Positions 30,119 to 39,546 are shown, counted from the first letter of the stretch. The stretch: 64,000 bases of DNA from Deinococcus peraridilitoris DSM 19664 (GCF_000317835.1 NC_019793.1:927001-991000), one strand, 5' to 3'. Program-made: numbers and translations. The notes: a model not told the origin generated them from the letters alone.

Positions 30119-31108
30119 TCATTGTCGGGTTGTGGATATGTCGTTCCTGATGTGAAGCCTGCGCGTCAGCACACGCCCAAACGCCTTGATGATACCGGCA
30201 ACAAGCCGAAAAAAGACGAGCGGTGCCTCAACGCCTGCCCGGCGGAGTATAAATCGGACTGCTGCTGCGTCGCCTGTGGTGGAAAAGGGTGAGGAGGGAA
30301 CAAAACGGTTTCGAATGACCCTATCGAGGAGACCCGCCAAATAGCCTACTCGGTTCAAGCGTACAGGAAACTTCAACTGCAGCTGATCGATTACTTCAAT
30401 ATCAGCCTGAACAATGGCTCCAATGGTGATTGAGTTATGGAATCTTTGTGTCGTCGAGTACCATACAAGATGCGGACATACAGAGCGCAGGATCACGCGA
30501 GAATGCAGAGCCACGGTGAAAGCGAATAGCTGATCCGTGGAAATCTGCTGACCGGGATCAAATTTAATCTGATGGAGGCGGATAATATCAAAGTCAAAGA
30601 TGATTTTTTGCATAGGAGCGAACGGGAGACTAGCAGTATCCAAACACGATTTGACATACGGTAAGGCCGCCAGTACCTCGCACTGCTGATCGGTTTGCTG
30701 TCCCCAGAGCTTCGGCAGAGATCCTTCAGACCGCCAGTAGGCTGTAGTCATCATGCCAGCCGACCAATCCGACATATATTTCAGTTTACGATGCAGTTGA
30801 GGGTCGTCAGCAATAGCGTCATTGGCAAATATGAACAGAAGGTACTTTCCGCGCCCAAGCTCAAGCGCACGGTTCCAGTTCTCGACACGACCAATGTTCG
30901 TGTTGTTGGTTTCAATCCTGAGCATGGGCATCGTCGCTTTATACTCCAAAACCAGAGCGACAGAATCGTCCCCTGAAGCATTGTCGATAACTAATACCTC
31001 ATACTGTTCTGGCAGCAAGTCAATGTTTCGGCAGGAATCAAGTGCCCGTTTCAGGTTCTCGCCACCGTTGTAGTTAGGAATAGCGATGGTTAGCATTGGT
31101 CGTTCCAC
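30119..31108 (-). CDS. Glycosyltransferase family 2
   Basis: A 329-residue GT-A transferase. The N-terminus MLTIAIPNYNGGENLKRAL and VLVIDNASGDDSVALV are standard; the usual DxD position reads FIFANDAIADD, so the metal site is altered to ND. The GTG at 31108 is selected by AAAGGAG 5 nt upstream; the open frame extends further 5-prime but overlaps the flippase gene and is not coding in appearance. The gene is noticeably more AT-rich than the genes around 35-60 kb, with an Ile/Asn/Asp-rich product. Acceptor and donor unknown. Confidence 0.85.
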   Translation of the reverse strand: MERPMLTIAIPNYNGGENLKRALDSCRNIDLLPEQYEVLVIDNASGDDSVALVLEYKATMPMLRIETNNTNIGRVENWNRALELGRGKYLLFIFANDAIADDPQLHRKLKYMSDWSAGMMTTAYWRSEGSLPKLWGQQTDQQCEVLAALPYVKSCLDTASLPFAPMQKIIFDFDIIRLHQIKFDPGQQISTDQLFAFTVALHSRVILRSVCPHLVWYSTTQRFHNSITIGAIVQADIEVIDQLQLKFPVRLNRVGYLAGLLDRVIRNRFVPSSPFSTTGDAAAVRFILRRAGVEAPLVFFRLVAGIIKAFGRVLTRRLHIRNDISTTRQ

Positions 31109-31122
31109 ACTGGCTCCTTTCT

Positions 31123-32367
31123 TCAAGAGCTCCTTCTTCCAATACCAGAAGGGAAGGTGCCGAATCGTCTCCACAAGGTCAACGCTGCTCCGCCTGCCAC
31201 AGCCACCTCCGATGCTATGGTCGCAAAAATTGCACCGTTGATGCCAAGCATAGGGATAGCAATCAAATTGAGTGCAATGTTGAGCACGGCTCCAACTGCG
31301 ACAATCCTCAGATAAACCACGTGCGCTCCCCACATATTGATCGGGTTTGCCAGCGCTCCTGCAAGGTATGAGGACAGGATGTTAAACGACAAAATCATCA
31401 ACACACGCGACGCCTCGGCAAACTGATTCCCGTACACCACGTGAATCACGATGGAGTGCAGCGAGATCACGCCAACGAAGACCACTATGGCCAGAGCCAT
31501 AGTGGAAGCGGCATATTTCTTCAGAACGTCCGTGCTCCACGGGTTCTGCGCCAGGCGCGGCGAGAAAACCTGATATAGAAGTGTCGTTGGTACGATGGCA
31601 AGCACCAGAATGTTGTAGGCAGCCGAATAGATGCCCACGGCTTCGCTGCCCAGGTAGTACTTCAGCATGAGGCTGTCCGCGTTGTAGTAAATGGAAATCA
31701 TGAAAAAGGACGCGCTGATCGCCACACTTTGCCGAAGAGTAGCGATCAGCGCAGCAGAGGACGTTTTTTCCATAACCGGACGAACGAACTTCCACTGCAA
31801 GGCCAATCGTGTGGTCTCAGAAAGGATCAGCGCGACGACGTAGTACATAGGGTTGCCACTTCCACCAACGAGCAAATATGTGGCGACCAGCGTCACCGCG
31901 CTTCGACTGATGTTCAGAGCGGCGAGCACGGAAAACTTCTGCCGTGCCTGCAGGAGCCAGTCGAGGTTGAAGGCGGTGTGCAGCAGGGTCACGCCGAAAA
32001 GCACCACGACAAGGCGGTCAGTCGGCCAGCCCGCGGCAGCTGCCCACCACAGCAGTCCGGCAAGGAACACTAGGGCCAGCGGAAGGCGCGCCGTCAGCTG
32101 CATCGCCACAGCCCGGCCTTCAGGAAATCTGTCCGCCGTGATCTGCCGCAGGAAGTAGGTGTCAAATCCGAAGTTAAGAACAAGGGCAAAGTACCCGATC
32201 AGAACACGCGCGTAGTTGATCTGCCCGTACTCGGCCACCGAGGCGTGACGCGCGAGGTACGCCTGCACCAGGAAGCCCAGCAGCATCGAAGCGAGCGTTC
32301 CCAGCGCCATCACCGAGAAGTACCTCGCAATGCCATCGCTTTGCAGCTTCTGTATAAGTCGGCTCAC
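31123..32367 (-). CDS. Wzx-type lipid-linked oligosaccharide flippase, module A
   Basis: A 414-residue polytopic protein of the MOP/PST polysaccharide exporter family with about twelve membrane segments. The beginning FSVMALGTLASMLLGFLVQAYLARHASVAEYGQINYA is typical, as is the basic cluster between segments. It should flip undecaprenyl-linked repeat units to the outer face for the polymerase at 27348. Its GTG overlaps the stop of the nucleotidyltransferase gene by 4 nt. A second Wzx-like gene is at 40532 in module B. Confidence 0.9.
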   Translation of the reverse strand: MSRLIQKLQSDGIARYFSVMALGTLASMLLGFLVQAYLARHASVAEYGQINYARVLIGYFALVLNFGFDTYFLRQITADRFPEGRAVAMQLTARLPLALVFLAGLLWWAAAAGWPTDRLVVVLFGVTLLHTAFNLDWLLQARQKFSVLAALNISRSAVTLVATYLLVGGSGNPMYYVVALILSETTRLALQWKFVRPVMEKTSSAALIATLRQSVAISASFFMISIYYNADSLMLKYYLGSEAVGIYSAAYNILVLAIVPTTLLYQVFSPRLAQNPWSTDVLKKYAASTMALAIVVFVGVISLHSIVIHVVYGNQFAEASRVLMILSFNILSSYLAGALANPINMWGAHVVYLRIVAVGAVLNIALNLIAIPMLGINGAIFATIASEVAVAGGAALTLWRRFGTFPSGIGRRSS

Positions 32368-33122
32368 AGTTCAAGCCGGGGTGGCAGGCGACCAGCAAAA
32401 GCGTTTACTTCTTGCGGAGTTCCCAGCGGGTAAACGGCGTGCGCCGGAATCACACTGACCGATACCGGCTCGTTCCAGGCCAACAGCTGGTTGTACATCG
32501 GCGCGATGTACTTCTCACCGCGCTCCAGCCGGGACGGGTCCGCATAGTATGCTTCGTACGCCGCCTGGTAGAGACCAAACGAGGAGAAACCGTACAGGCC
32601 GACGCTCGCGTGCGGCGAGATCCGCTGCTTCTCGCGAACTTCCAATACGCGCAGGTGCTCGTCCGTTCGTGCAAAACTCCAACCGTCGCCTTCACCTGGA
32701 AAGCAGGGGATCCAGCCGGGCTGAGAAAATTCCTCCGGGCGCACTGCAACGGGATCAATGAAGGTATCGATGTTGTAAACGAGCATTCGGTCGTCGGGCC
32801 CGATGTGCTCTCGAGCCGCAAGAACCGTGGTTGCCTGACCATCGGTGACACCATCGATTTCGACGACCTCAACCTCACCAAGATCAAGCCGGGCGGCTGC
32901 GCTGCGGACGAATCCACCCACCTTATGCTCGCTCAACGCAATGAACACGAAACGCTCTCCTCTGCGTGCGAATTGGAGAAGGCTTGTCATCGACCAGTCA
33001 AAGAGCGTGCGTTCGTGGACACGAATGGCGTACTTTGGCTCCTCGAATCCGGCCTCGCGAAACCGACTTCCACGTCCCGCCATCGTCACGACAACGGTCA
33101 CAGGTCCGCTGGTCTCAGACAC
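32364..33122 (-). CDS. Sugar-phosphate nucleotidyltransferase-like protein, complete signature
   Basis: A 252-residue GT-A fold nucleotidyltransferase. The phosphate loop VVTMAGRGSRF (about 11-21) and the EEPKYAIRV segment (Lys about 30) are intact, and YNIDTFIDP supplies a metal-binding Asp. The short length, without a left-handed helix, is like LicC-type or small capsule nucleotidyltransferases. It may activate a phospho-sugar, polyol or phosphate-bearing decoration made by the kinase fusion upstream. The start overlaps the preceding gene by 8 nt, which points to tight co-expression. The substrate is not known. Confidence 0.75.
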   Translation of the reverse strand: MSETSGPVTVVVTMAGRGSRFREAGFEEPKYAIRVHERTLFDWSMTSLLQFARRGERFVFIALSEHKVGGFVRSAAARLDLGEVEVVEIDGVTDGQATTVLAAREHIGPDDRMLVYNIDTFIDPVAVRPEEFSQPGWIPCFPGEGDGWSFARTDEHLRVLEVREKQRISPHASVGLYGFSSFGLYQAAYEAYYADPSRLERGEKYIAPMYNQLLAWNEPVSVSVIPAHAVYPLGTPQEVNAFAGRLPPRLEL

Positions 33123-34815
33123 GAGACGGCTCCCCTTCCAGTGACGCTGGCAGCGACTTCACGATGGACGAGTAGATTTGAAGGCCACGCACCAAAAAGG
33201 CCTGCTGCGAACGGAAGCGGTCAGCGTGAAGCGGGACCATACTCAGAAACAGCAGGCTCTCAATCAGCCGAATCCGGGTGACCTCCGTGGCAAAGCGGCG
33301 ATCAAGCCAGCGGTCAAACAACGTCTTGATCGCCTGGTGTCTTGGCCCGTAATGCATTTCCAGGCGTACCTCCCGGCCAGCGACATCAAGGTCGAACAAC
33401 CCATTTACGAGGAAGTCGTAATCGCCGTGAAGGCTATGAGAAAGCTTGGCGAGGTCGTAGCGGAAGTCGCCGTACACGTCGAACCCGCCGAAATCACCAC
33501 GAGGATCGATCAGCCTGATGGTGCCATTACGTCGGTCAAACAGGATGTTGCTGAGGCAAAGATCGCCGTGAAGAACGGTGAAACGCGGTGACACATACAG
33601 CCCGCAGGCCTGCGCAACATGCGGGAAACTCCTGAGGAAGGCGTCGAGTCCCATCACATCTTCCCCGTTCACTTGGAAGGAAGTACAGAACGATTCAAAG
33701 CGGTCGTCGTGCAGAACAGGTGCGAGCCGATCGCGGGTCTTGTTCTCGTACATTTCATGCAGGGCGCCGAGCAACGCCTCAGGATGGTCTGGTTCCAGCG
33801 TGTGTTCGTGCGCGTCATCGACGAAGTGGCCGACGGCGCTCAGGATGAGTTCCCATTCGCCCACCGAATAGGCGCCATGCAGATACACGTCATTCAGTGT
33901 GGGATAGCCGTAATACTCCATCTCGACAAACGGTTCTTCCGGGTCGAGGCTATGGTCGAAAATTCTGGGAGAGTAATGCTGCAGGCTCTGCGGAACACGC
34001 ATGTACCAGGCGATCTCGTTGCGGAGCTTGGCCTTGTGGCGGCTGCGCTTGAGCAGCGTGCCACGCTTCGCATCGATGGTGACCGTATTGAACTCACGGG
34101 CTCCACTCGACAGAGCGCGTCGGGTCGCGTAGTACGTATCCAGGTGACCAAAGTCGTACCACGTCGCAACCTCCTCGTATCTCACGACGACGCCCTCGTC
34201 ACATCGTGCGTCAAGGTAGGACTGCAACGCCAAGTAGAACGGGTCGATATCATCGTCTGCGCGCGCGACCGCGTCACGCAGCCGGATTGCAAAATCTCCA
34301 GAACGGGCAATCTCAAAGACACCGACGAACACGTTTCGCGAGGTGGCGTCCTCCTTCTCATGCAGTTTCTCAGTCAGCCCGACAAGGCGACCGTCCTCGA
34401 CATCAAAGGTCGTCCAGCGGTAGACCTCTTCCTTACGGGCATAGACGACACAGTCGCACCAGGCGAGTTCTCGCTGAACAAGCGTGTCACCAAAGTTCAG
34501 CACCAGGTGCTTTTCTAGGCCGTCCGTATGGTCCAGCGCGCGCAATACTGTCTCGGCGAGGCTCGCAGAACCAGTCGCCTCGATCACAGCGAGTTTTGGA
34601 TCACGCCTTCGCGCCGCCAGCTCATACAGGCTCTGCGACTCCTCGCCTGCGATCACCAGGACGTCCATTGCGAGCTTGCCATAGGCATCGAGAATGTACG
34701 ATAGGGCAGGCCGGTTGTTGATCGGAATCATCGCAGACGGCAAACGGCCAAACTCTGCCTGCAGCTCGATGGGAATGACCTGTGCAGTAGGAATGACGAG
34801 AAGCGGGTTGGTCAC
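33115..34815 (-). CDS. Fusion of degenerate nucleotidyltransferase domain and APH-like kinase
   Basis: A 566-residue two-domain protein. Residues 1-235 resemble a GT-A nucleotidyltransferase (PINNRPALSYILDAYGKL, LNFGDTLV, then DVEDGRLVGLTEK and the WYDFGHLDTYY end), but the glycine-rich loop and its Arg/Lys are missing: the start reads IPTAQVIPIELQ. Residues about 255-566 are an aminoglycoside/choline-kinase-like domain with catalytic VLHGDLCLSNILFD (about 425) and metal-binding IDPRGDFGG (about 446). A LicA/LicC-like logic, phosphorylating a small alcohol and activating it with CTP, is possible but unproven. It starts with GTG 3 nt after the HAD gene stop. Confidence 0.78.
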   Translation of the reverse strand: MTNPLLVIPTAQVIPIELQAEFGRLPSAMIPINNRPALSYILDAYGKLAMDVLVIAGEESQSLYELAARRRDPKLAVIEATGSASLAETVLRALDHTDGLEKHLVLNFGDTLVQRELAWCDCVVYARKEEVYRWTTFDVEDGRLVGLTEKLHEKEDATSRNVFVGVFEIARSGDFAIRLRDAVARADDDIDPFYLALQSYLDARCDEGVVVRYEEVATWYDFGHLDTYYATRRALSSGAREFNTVTIDAKRGTLLKRSRHKAKLRNEIAWYMRVPQSLQHYSPRIFDHSLDPEEPFVEMEYYGYPTLNDVYLHGAYSVGEWELILSAVGHFVDDAHEHTLEPDHPEALLGALHEMYENKTRDRLAPVLHDDRFESFCTSFQVNGEDVMGLDAFLRSFPHVAQACGLYVSPRFTVLHGDLCLSNILFDRRNGTIRLIDPRGDFGGFDVYGDFRYDLAKLSHSLHGDYDFLVNGLFDLDVAGREVRLEMHYGPRHQAIKTLFDRWLDRRFATEVTRIRLIESLLFLSMVPLHADRFRSQQAFLVRGLQIYSSIVKSLPASLEGEPSRV

Positions 34816-34818
34816 AGA

Positions 34819-35208
34819 CTATTCGTCCTTACCAACGATCTTTAGAATTTCTTCGTAGCTCTTGCCGAGAAATTCGTCTGGACGGATCGCCTTGTCATCC
34901 ACGTAAAAGCCACCTTTACCGGGCCATGGCTTGCCGAAGAACAACTCGTCGTACGGAACCTCGTGCTTGTCCAGCCAGTGAATCAGCTGTTTGGCCGTCC
35001 GGGCCATGATGAGGCCCATATTGCCCTGGTGCGTTTTCATGTTTCGTGCAGTGTATAGAATGACGTAAAACCCCATACTGCGGTATTCAGCCAGCTTTTC
35101 TATGATTTCCGGGTACGGCTTCAGGTCATCATAAGTCTCGTCCCGCCTTCGGATGGGGCACAAAGTACCATCAATATCCAGGACAATGCTGCGTTCCATG
35201 TTAATCAT
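34819..35208 (-). CDS. Small HAD-family phosphatase of capsule-locus type
   Basis: A 129-residue minimal HAD hydrolase. The nucleophile motif is VLDIDGTLCP (about 9-18), motif II is ILYTARNMKTHQG (about 50-62) and the acidic motif is GFYVDDKAIRPDEF near residue 100. HAD proteins of this size are found in capsule and lipooligosaccharide clusters, where they dephosphorylate small sugar or polyol phosphates. It is the first gene of module A; TAAGAT lies 8 nt upstream of the ATG, suggesting a leaderless operon mRNA. A second ATG 3 codons in is possible. It works with the kinase and nucleotidyltransferase next to it (inference). Confidence 0.82.
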   Translation of the reverse strand: MINMERSIVLDIDGTLCPIRRRDETYDDLKPYPEIIEKLAEYRSMGFYVILYTARNMKTHQGNMGLIMARTAKQLIHWLDKHEVPYDELFFGKPWPGKGGFYVDDKAIRPDEFLGKSYEEILKIVGKDE

Positions 35209-35216
35209 AACGCTCT

Positions 35217-35222
35217 ATCTTA
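35217..35222 (-). promoter_or_regulatory. -10 box TAAGAT of the module A operon
   Basis: On the minus strand TAAGAT ends 8 nt before the ATG at 35208. It is back to back with the TATACT box of the divergent ligase-like gene, in a 125-nt spacer. Confidence 0.55.
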
Positions 35223-35320
35223 GCGTCCCTCGGCGAAAAATGAGGCCAACTTCCATGAATACGCACGGGGTTTGACGCTCTGTCCGTGTCTCCGGCAAAA
35301 CGGCGTGCCAAAGGCCGCCT

Positions 35321-35326
35321 TATACT
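35321..35326 (+). promoter_or_regulatory. -10 box TATACT of the second ligase-like gene
   Basis: TATACT ends 7 nt before the GTG at 35334, copying the layout seen at 14392-14405 for the paralogue. Confidence 0.6.
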
Positions 35327-35333
35327 GCCTGTC

Positions 35334-36527
35334 GTGTCCCACTCCGTGCCGACTCATCCGCCACGCCGCGTTGCATGGCTGCTTGCGCTCATACCAGTCT
35401 TTCCTATTCTGCATATCGTAGCGCTGGCCGTGGTTGGGTTGCTGCGTGAACTGAGTTTGTCAGTGCGCTGGATGCTGGGCGGATTTGTCGCAACACAAAT
35501 TATTGCAGCGTGCCTCACGCCGTCTCCCCTGCTGTCTCTGCTGCTGGCTGCTGCCCGCTCGTTGCTGGTGCTCTCGATGATCGCGGCTGGAATCTACCTT
35601 CGTGAAAGTCGCCGCCTGCGGCCCCTGGTCTGGGGGCATCTGGTGGTATTCGCCACCGCCTGGATCTTCACGCTGGCGACAGCAGGCACGTCCCTGGGAC
35701 CGGCCGGTCGCCTCAGTCATCCGCTGTATTACTTTGTCTCGCTGGGCCTGGTGGCTACTGTCTCCCTTTGGATCATCGTGTCCTGGAAAGGAGCCTCGCC
35801 CTGGTGGCGCTTTCCAGCAGGCGCTTTGGCACTCGCTACCCTGGCTGCAACGGGAAGTCGTGGCCCAATTCTGGCATTGATCGTGGGCGCCCTCGCGGCA
35901 GTGCTGGCGGGAAATCTGCGTTTCCTGCGTTCGTTCGGTCTGGTGATCCTGCTGGGCGTGGTCGCTTTGGGCGTCATTCCGAATTTGCGCACGAACGTTC
36001 AGATCGACCGCGTCGTCACCGACACCGGGCTCAGCGGCCGCGAGCGGGTATGGGAAGGAGCCCTGAAGGCGTTCAGGGCTTCCCCGATCGGAGGGCAGGG
36101 GCCGTACCAGATTGGTCCCTACCTGGGTTTCCTGTATTCCGACCGCTGTCAGCTCAATCCGGCGCTGGAGAACGCCGGAGTTCGTTGTCCCGATTGGCTC
36201 GCGCGGTTTCGGGGGGCCTGGCTGATCGCGCACAACGTGATTCTGCACAGCCTGGCCGAAACCGGGGTGGTCGGAACGCTCGGACTGCTGACGCTGCTCG
36301 CGCTGGGCGCGGTGGCCACCTGGCAGTCGCGGGACGGCTTGCTGCTGGCAATCTACTGGGGTTTTATGGCCATGAACATGGTCGACGTGGTCACGGCCAT
36401 TCCCAGTCCGCATTTTGCGGAGCTGTTCTGGGTGGTGATCGGCATGGCGTTCGTGCAGGCCGGCTGGACCCGTACGCCGGAACGTCAGGCCACAGCGCTC
36501 AACGAGGCGTCTCCCCCAGCCGCATGA
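35334..36527 (+). CDS. O-antigen ligase/polymerase family membrane protein (Wzy_C), copy 2
   Basis: A 397-residue membrane protein with about ten hydrophobic segments. Signature segments match copy 1: [14 protein letters not shown] (about 124), [49 protein letters not shown] (His about 303, Glu about 311) and [10 protein letters not shown]. It lacks the C-terminal beta tail and the coupled partner gene found with copy 1. GTG 35334 is chosen from the TATACT box 7 nt upstream; an in-frame extension 16 codons upstream is possible. The gene is convergent with the glycosyltransferase at 36499, overlapping by 29 nt. It may be the polymerase or ligase for module B, which lacks one of its own. Confidence 0.84.
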   Translation: MSHSVPTHPPRRVAWLLALIPVFPILHIVALAVVGLLRELSLSVRWMLGGFVATQIIAACLTPSPLLSLLLAAARSLLVLSMIAAGIYLRESRRLRPLVWGHLVVFATAWIFTLATAGTSLGPAGRLSHPLYYFVSLGLVATVSLWIIVSWKGASPWWRFPAGALALATLAATGSRGPILALIVGALAAVLAGNLRFLRSFGLVILLGVVALGVIPNLRTNVQIDRVVTDTGLSGRERVWEGALKAFRASPIGGQGPYQIGPYLGFLYSDRCQLNPALENAGVRCPDWLARFRGAWLIAHNVILHSLAETGVVGTLGLLTLLALGAVATWQSRDGLLLAIYWGFMAMNMVDVVTAIPSPHFAELFWVVIGMAFVQAGWTRTPERQATALNEASPPAA

Positions 36528-37653
36528 CTGCCTCCTCGGGATCGTGTCCCGCACGGAACGCCTGCCGGGCAGCGGCGATGATGGCGAGCAGCTCCACATG
36601 AAAGTGCTCCGGGCGAAAGGTTTCGGCATGCGCCCGCAGGACCGCCGGATCAAAGGGGGCGCGCGCTTCGAACGCCTGCACCGCCTGCAGCAAGCTGTCC
36701 TCGGTCTGCTCGTAAAAATGCAGGCCGGTCCGGTTCGCCTGGACCGTCTCGAGCGAGCCGCCGTGACCGTAGGCGATGACCGGTGCGCCTGCCGCCTGAG
36801 CTTCCACCGGCGTGATCCCAAAATCCTCGTCGGCGGCGAACACGAAGGCCTTGCAGCGCGACATCAGGTCAGCCGCGACCGGGTCCTCCTGACGACCGAG
36901 GAACGTGACATTCGGGCCGGCGAGCGCCTCCAGCCGGCCGCGCTCCGGACCGTCGCCGATCACCACGAGCGGCCGGTCAAGCCTGCCGAAAGTCCGCACG
37001 ATCAGGTCGATTTTCTTGTAAGGCACCAGACGCGACATCGTGAGGTAGAAGTCCTCACGGCGCCGGGTGGGATCGAAGCGGGCCACATCGACGGGAGGGT
37101 ACAGCACGTGGGCCCGGCGGCGGTAGGCGCGCCAGATGCGCCGTGCGACGTAGTGCGAATTGGCCAGGAATACGTCTACCCGGTTGGCACTCACGGTGTC
37201 CCACAGGCGCAGGTAGTGCAGCGCCACGCGGGCGGCGGCTCCTTTCACCCCACGGTCAAGGCCAGCTTCACGCAGGTACTGGTCCTGGAGGTCCCAGGCA
37301 TAGCGAATGGGCGTGTGCACGTAGCTGACGTGGAGCTGGCCCGCGCCGACGCGCACGCCTTTGGCCACGGCGTGGCTGCTCGACAGGATCAGGTCGTATT
37401 CGCTCAGATCGAACTGCTCGACCGCCAGGGGCATCAGGGGCAGGTACGTCTGGTACTTCTGCGCCCCTCTCGGCAGGCGCTGAACAAAGGACGTGCGAAT
37501 GTCACGCCCGTGAAAGGCCGTGCCGCGGAAGTTTTCCGGCTGATGCACCAGGGTATAGATCGGCGCGTCGGGCACCAGGTGCAGCAGACCCTCGACTACC
37601 TTTTCCGAGCCGGCATGGTTGGTCAGCCAGTCATGAACGATTGCAGTTTTCAT
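36499..37653 (-). CDS. Glycosyltransferase family 4 (mannosyltransferase-like)
   Basis: A 384-residue GT-B enzyme starting [21 protein letters not shown], the beginning typical of WbaZ-like and related O-antigen mannosyltransferases. Further motifs: [43 protein letters not shown], and [27 protein letters not shown] with the donor-site Glu residues (about 281-290). GDP-mannose as donor is suggested by manC at the head of the same module. AAAGGA 3-4 nt before the ATG supports the start. Last gene of module B. Confidence 0.88.
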   Translation of the reverse strand: MKTAIVHDWLTNHAGSEKVVEGLLHLVPDAPIYTLVHQPENFRGTAFHGRDIRTSFVQRLPRGAQKYQTYLPLMPLAVEQFDLSEYDLILSSSHAVAKGVRVGAGQLHVSYVHTPIRYAWDLQDQYLREAGLDRGVKGAAARVALHYLRLWDTVSANRVDVFLANSHYVARRIWRAYRRRAHVLYPPVDVARFDPTRRREDFYLTMSRLVPYKKIDLIVRTFGRLDRPLVVIGDGPERGRLEALAGPNVTFLGRQEDPVAADLMSRCKAFVFAADEDFGITPVEAQAAGAPVIAYGHGGSLETVQANRTGLHFYEQTEDSLLQAVQAFEARAPFDPAVLRAHAETFRPEHFHVELLAIIAAARQAFRAGHDPEEAVMRLGETPR

Positions 37654-37678
37654 CGGTCCTTTCCATCGGCGCCGGATC

Positions 37679-38671
37679 TCAGGGCGCCTGCATCAGGTGC
37701 AGCTGCACGATGTTGGCCGTGCGGTCCCAACTGAAGTGCTGCGCGCGTCTGAGGCCACGCTCGCGCAGGGCGGCACGCAGGGCGGCGTCGCCGAGCACCC
37801 GATCGAGGGCGTGGGTCAGGTCGTCGGTATTCCGGGGATCGAAGGTCAGCGCCGCATCGCCGACCACTTCCGGCAGGGACGTGGCGTGACTCGTCACGAC
37901 GGGCGTTCCACACGCCATGGCCTCCAGGGGAGGTAGGCCGAAGCCTTCATACAGCGAGGGCATGACAAGGGCGAGTGCACCCCGGTAGTACCGCGCGAGG
38001 GCCTGGTCACACAGGGAACCGGCGAACTGCACGTCACCGCGCAGTCTGAGGCGCGCGAGGTGGGCCTCGGTCTCGGCGTCGGCGTCACCGGTCAGGACGA
38101 GGGTCACGTCACGGGCATAGCGGTGGGCGAAGGCTTCGAGCAGCCGTGGGATATTCTTGTGCGGCTTGCGGTTCCCGACATAAAGGACATACGGACGGTC
38201 TTGCCGGTGCTTGGCGCCGTGAGGCGACAGTGCCCGCGAAACGCCGTTGTGCACGTTGACCACCTGATGCTCTGGCACGCCGGCCCAGGTGATGATCTCA
38301 CGGCGCGAAAACTCCGATACGGTAAACACCCGACTGGCCATGCGCACGGCCGGCCGAACGACACGCTGGTAGTAAAGGCGTTTCGTGCGCGTACTCTCGG
38401 CGGGAACCCGCAGATGAATCAGGTCATGGATGGTGAAGAAGAAGTGCCTGCGCCGTGTCAGCGGAGCATTGAACCCTGGCGAGAAAAACGCAAGCCGGGG
38501 ACGGCGCCACAAGGCGCGTTCGAGGTCGAGCAGGCCGCCTGGGCTGAGGGGATCACGGCCCACCAGGTCCTCGGTGTTCAGACGGACCCGCAGTTCGGAA
38601 GCGAAGCGCCCGATGCCGTGCTGCCCGATCCAGCGGCTGTCGAAGAGCACGCTGGGCGCTGGACTGCTCAT
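37679..38671 (-). CDS. Glycosyltransferase family 4
   Basis: A 330-residue GT-B enzyme. Visible segments are [17 protein letters not shown] near the N-terminus, [39 protein letters not shown] (about 175), and [25 protein letters not shown] (about 245-269), the GT4 donor-binding region with both Glu residues. Mannosyl- or rhamnosyltransferases share this pattern. The ATG overlaps the preceding stop by 4 nt; the open frame extends 17 codons further but without support. Confidence 0.9.
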   Translation of the reverse strand: MSSPAPSVLFDSRWIGQHGIGRFASELRVRLNTEDLVGRDPLSPGGLLDLERALWRRPRLAFFSPGFNAPLTRRRHFFFTIHDLIHLRVPAESTRTKRLYYQRVVRPAVRMASRVFTVSEFSRREIITWAGVPEHQVVNVHNGVSRALSPHGAKHRQDRPYVLYVGNRKPHKNIPRLLEAFAHRYARDVTLVLTGDADAETEAHLARLRLRGDVQFAGSLCDQALARYYRGALALVMPSLYEGFGLPPLEAMACGTPVVTSHATSLPEVVGDAALTFDPRNTDDLTHALDRVLGDAALRAALRERGLRRAQHFSWDRTANIVQLHLMQAP

Positions 38672-39546
38672 GAACGCGCTTTCGGTGCCGTGTGCGCCTG
38701 ACGTGCGGGAAAGCGGAGCCATCCCGTCAGGCGTCCCCGGGCGACGCTGAGGTAAAAGAAGCTCTGTGAAAAATCACGTTTCACGGCGCTGATCGCCGCG
38801 CCCCCCAGCGAGCGAAGGATGAAATGAGCCAGCACCGTCACCGGAAAGCCGTGCTTGCGCAGGACGTAACCCAGTCCCGCGCCATAGCGGTACGCCCGGC
38901 GGAGGCTGTCCGCGTTGTAAGCGGGCACCGAAGCGGCGTGCAGAATCAGCACCTCCCGAACGAAGTACAGTTCGGCGTCGAGTTTCAGCAGCCGCAGGAA
39001 CAGGTCGTCGATTTCGTGCGCGCCAAAAATGGACGGTGCACCCGGCCCGATCGCTTCGTCAAAACCGCCGACCTTGTCAAACAGATTCCGCCGCACAAAG
39101 GCAGCCGACTCGACGGTGGTGGTCCACACGTTGCCGCGCGTAATCCGGCAGGAATTCCTTTCCCAGCGCCCCACGGAGGGCTCGCCGGTTTCGTCGACGA
39201 TCAGGCCGCTGATCGCTCCGGCGCGGCCCGAACTGAACTTCGTGACCACCCGGTGAATGACGTCCGGCGGGTAATGGCAGTCGTCATCCGGAAAGCCGAC
39301 GATATCGCCTCCTGCCTGCCGGAAACCCAGGTTGCGGGCGAAATTGACGCCGTACGGTGGGCTTTTCACCACCCGGATGTTCAGATTCTCTGCGAAGCCC
39401 GCCACCAGCCGGTCGATTCGGTCATCGGCGTTCTGGTCGACCAAGATCACTTCATGGGGGGCCACGGTCTGCATCGTCAGTGAGCGCAGCAGACGTTCCA
39501 CCTCGGCCGTGCGGTGAAGGGTCGCCACCACCAGGGACACCTTCAT
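38668..39546 (-). CDS. Glycosyltransferase family 2
   Basis: A 292-residue GT-A transferase. MKVSLVVATLHRTAEVERLL, HEVILVDQNADDRID, NFARNLGFRQAGGDIVGFPDDDCHYP (metal-binding DDD at about 86-88) and the later FGAHEIDDLFLRLL are standard. A C-terminal hydrophobic region may touch the membrane. It overlaps both neighbours by 4 nt. The donor sugar is not identifiable. Confidence 0.9.
   Translation of the reverse strand: MKVSLVVATLHRTAEVERLLRSLTMQTVAPHEVILVDQNADDRIDRLVAGFAENLNIRVVKSPPYGVNFARNLGFRQAGGDIVGFPDDDCHYPPDVIHRVVTKFSSGRAGAISGLIVDETGEPSVGRWERNSCRITRGNVWTTTVESAAFVRRNLFDKVGGFDEAIGPGAPSIFGAHEIDDLFLRLLKLDAELYFVREVLILHAASVPAYNADSLRRAYRYGAGLGYVLRKHGFPVTVLAHFILRSLGGAAISAVKRDFSQSFFYLSVARGRLTGWLRFPARQAHTAPKARS

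Noticed and set aside
31109..31333. N-terminal extension of the glycosyltransferase at 30119
   Set aside because: It overlaps the flippase gene by about 210 nt and has no GT features; a GTG with a good ribosome site at 31108 fits the family start.
35460..36821. 453-codon minus-strand frame opposite the second ligase-like gene
   Set aside because: The plus-strand gene has the family motifs and a promoter; the minus frame is Arg/Gln/Ser-rich with no domain and crosses a real convergent gene.
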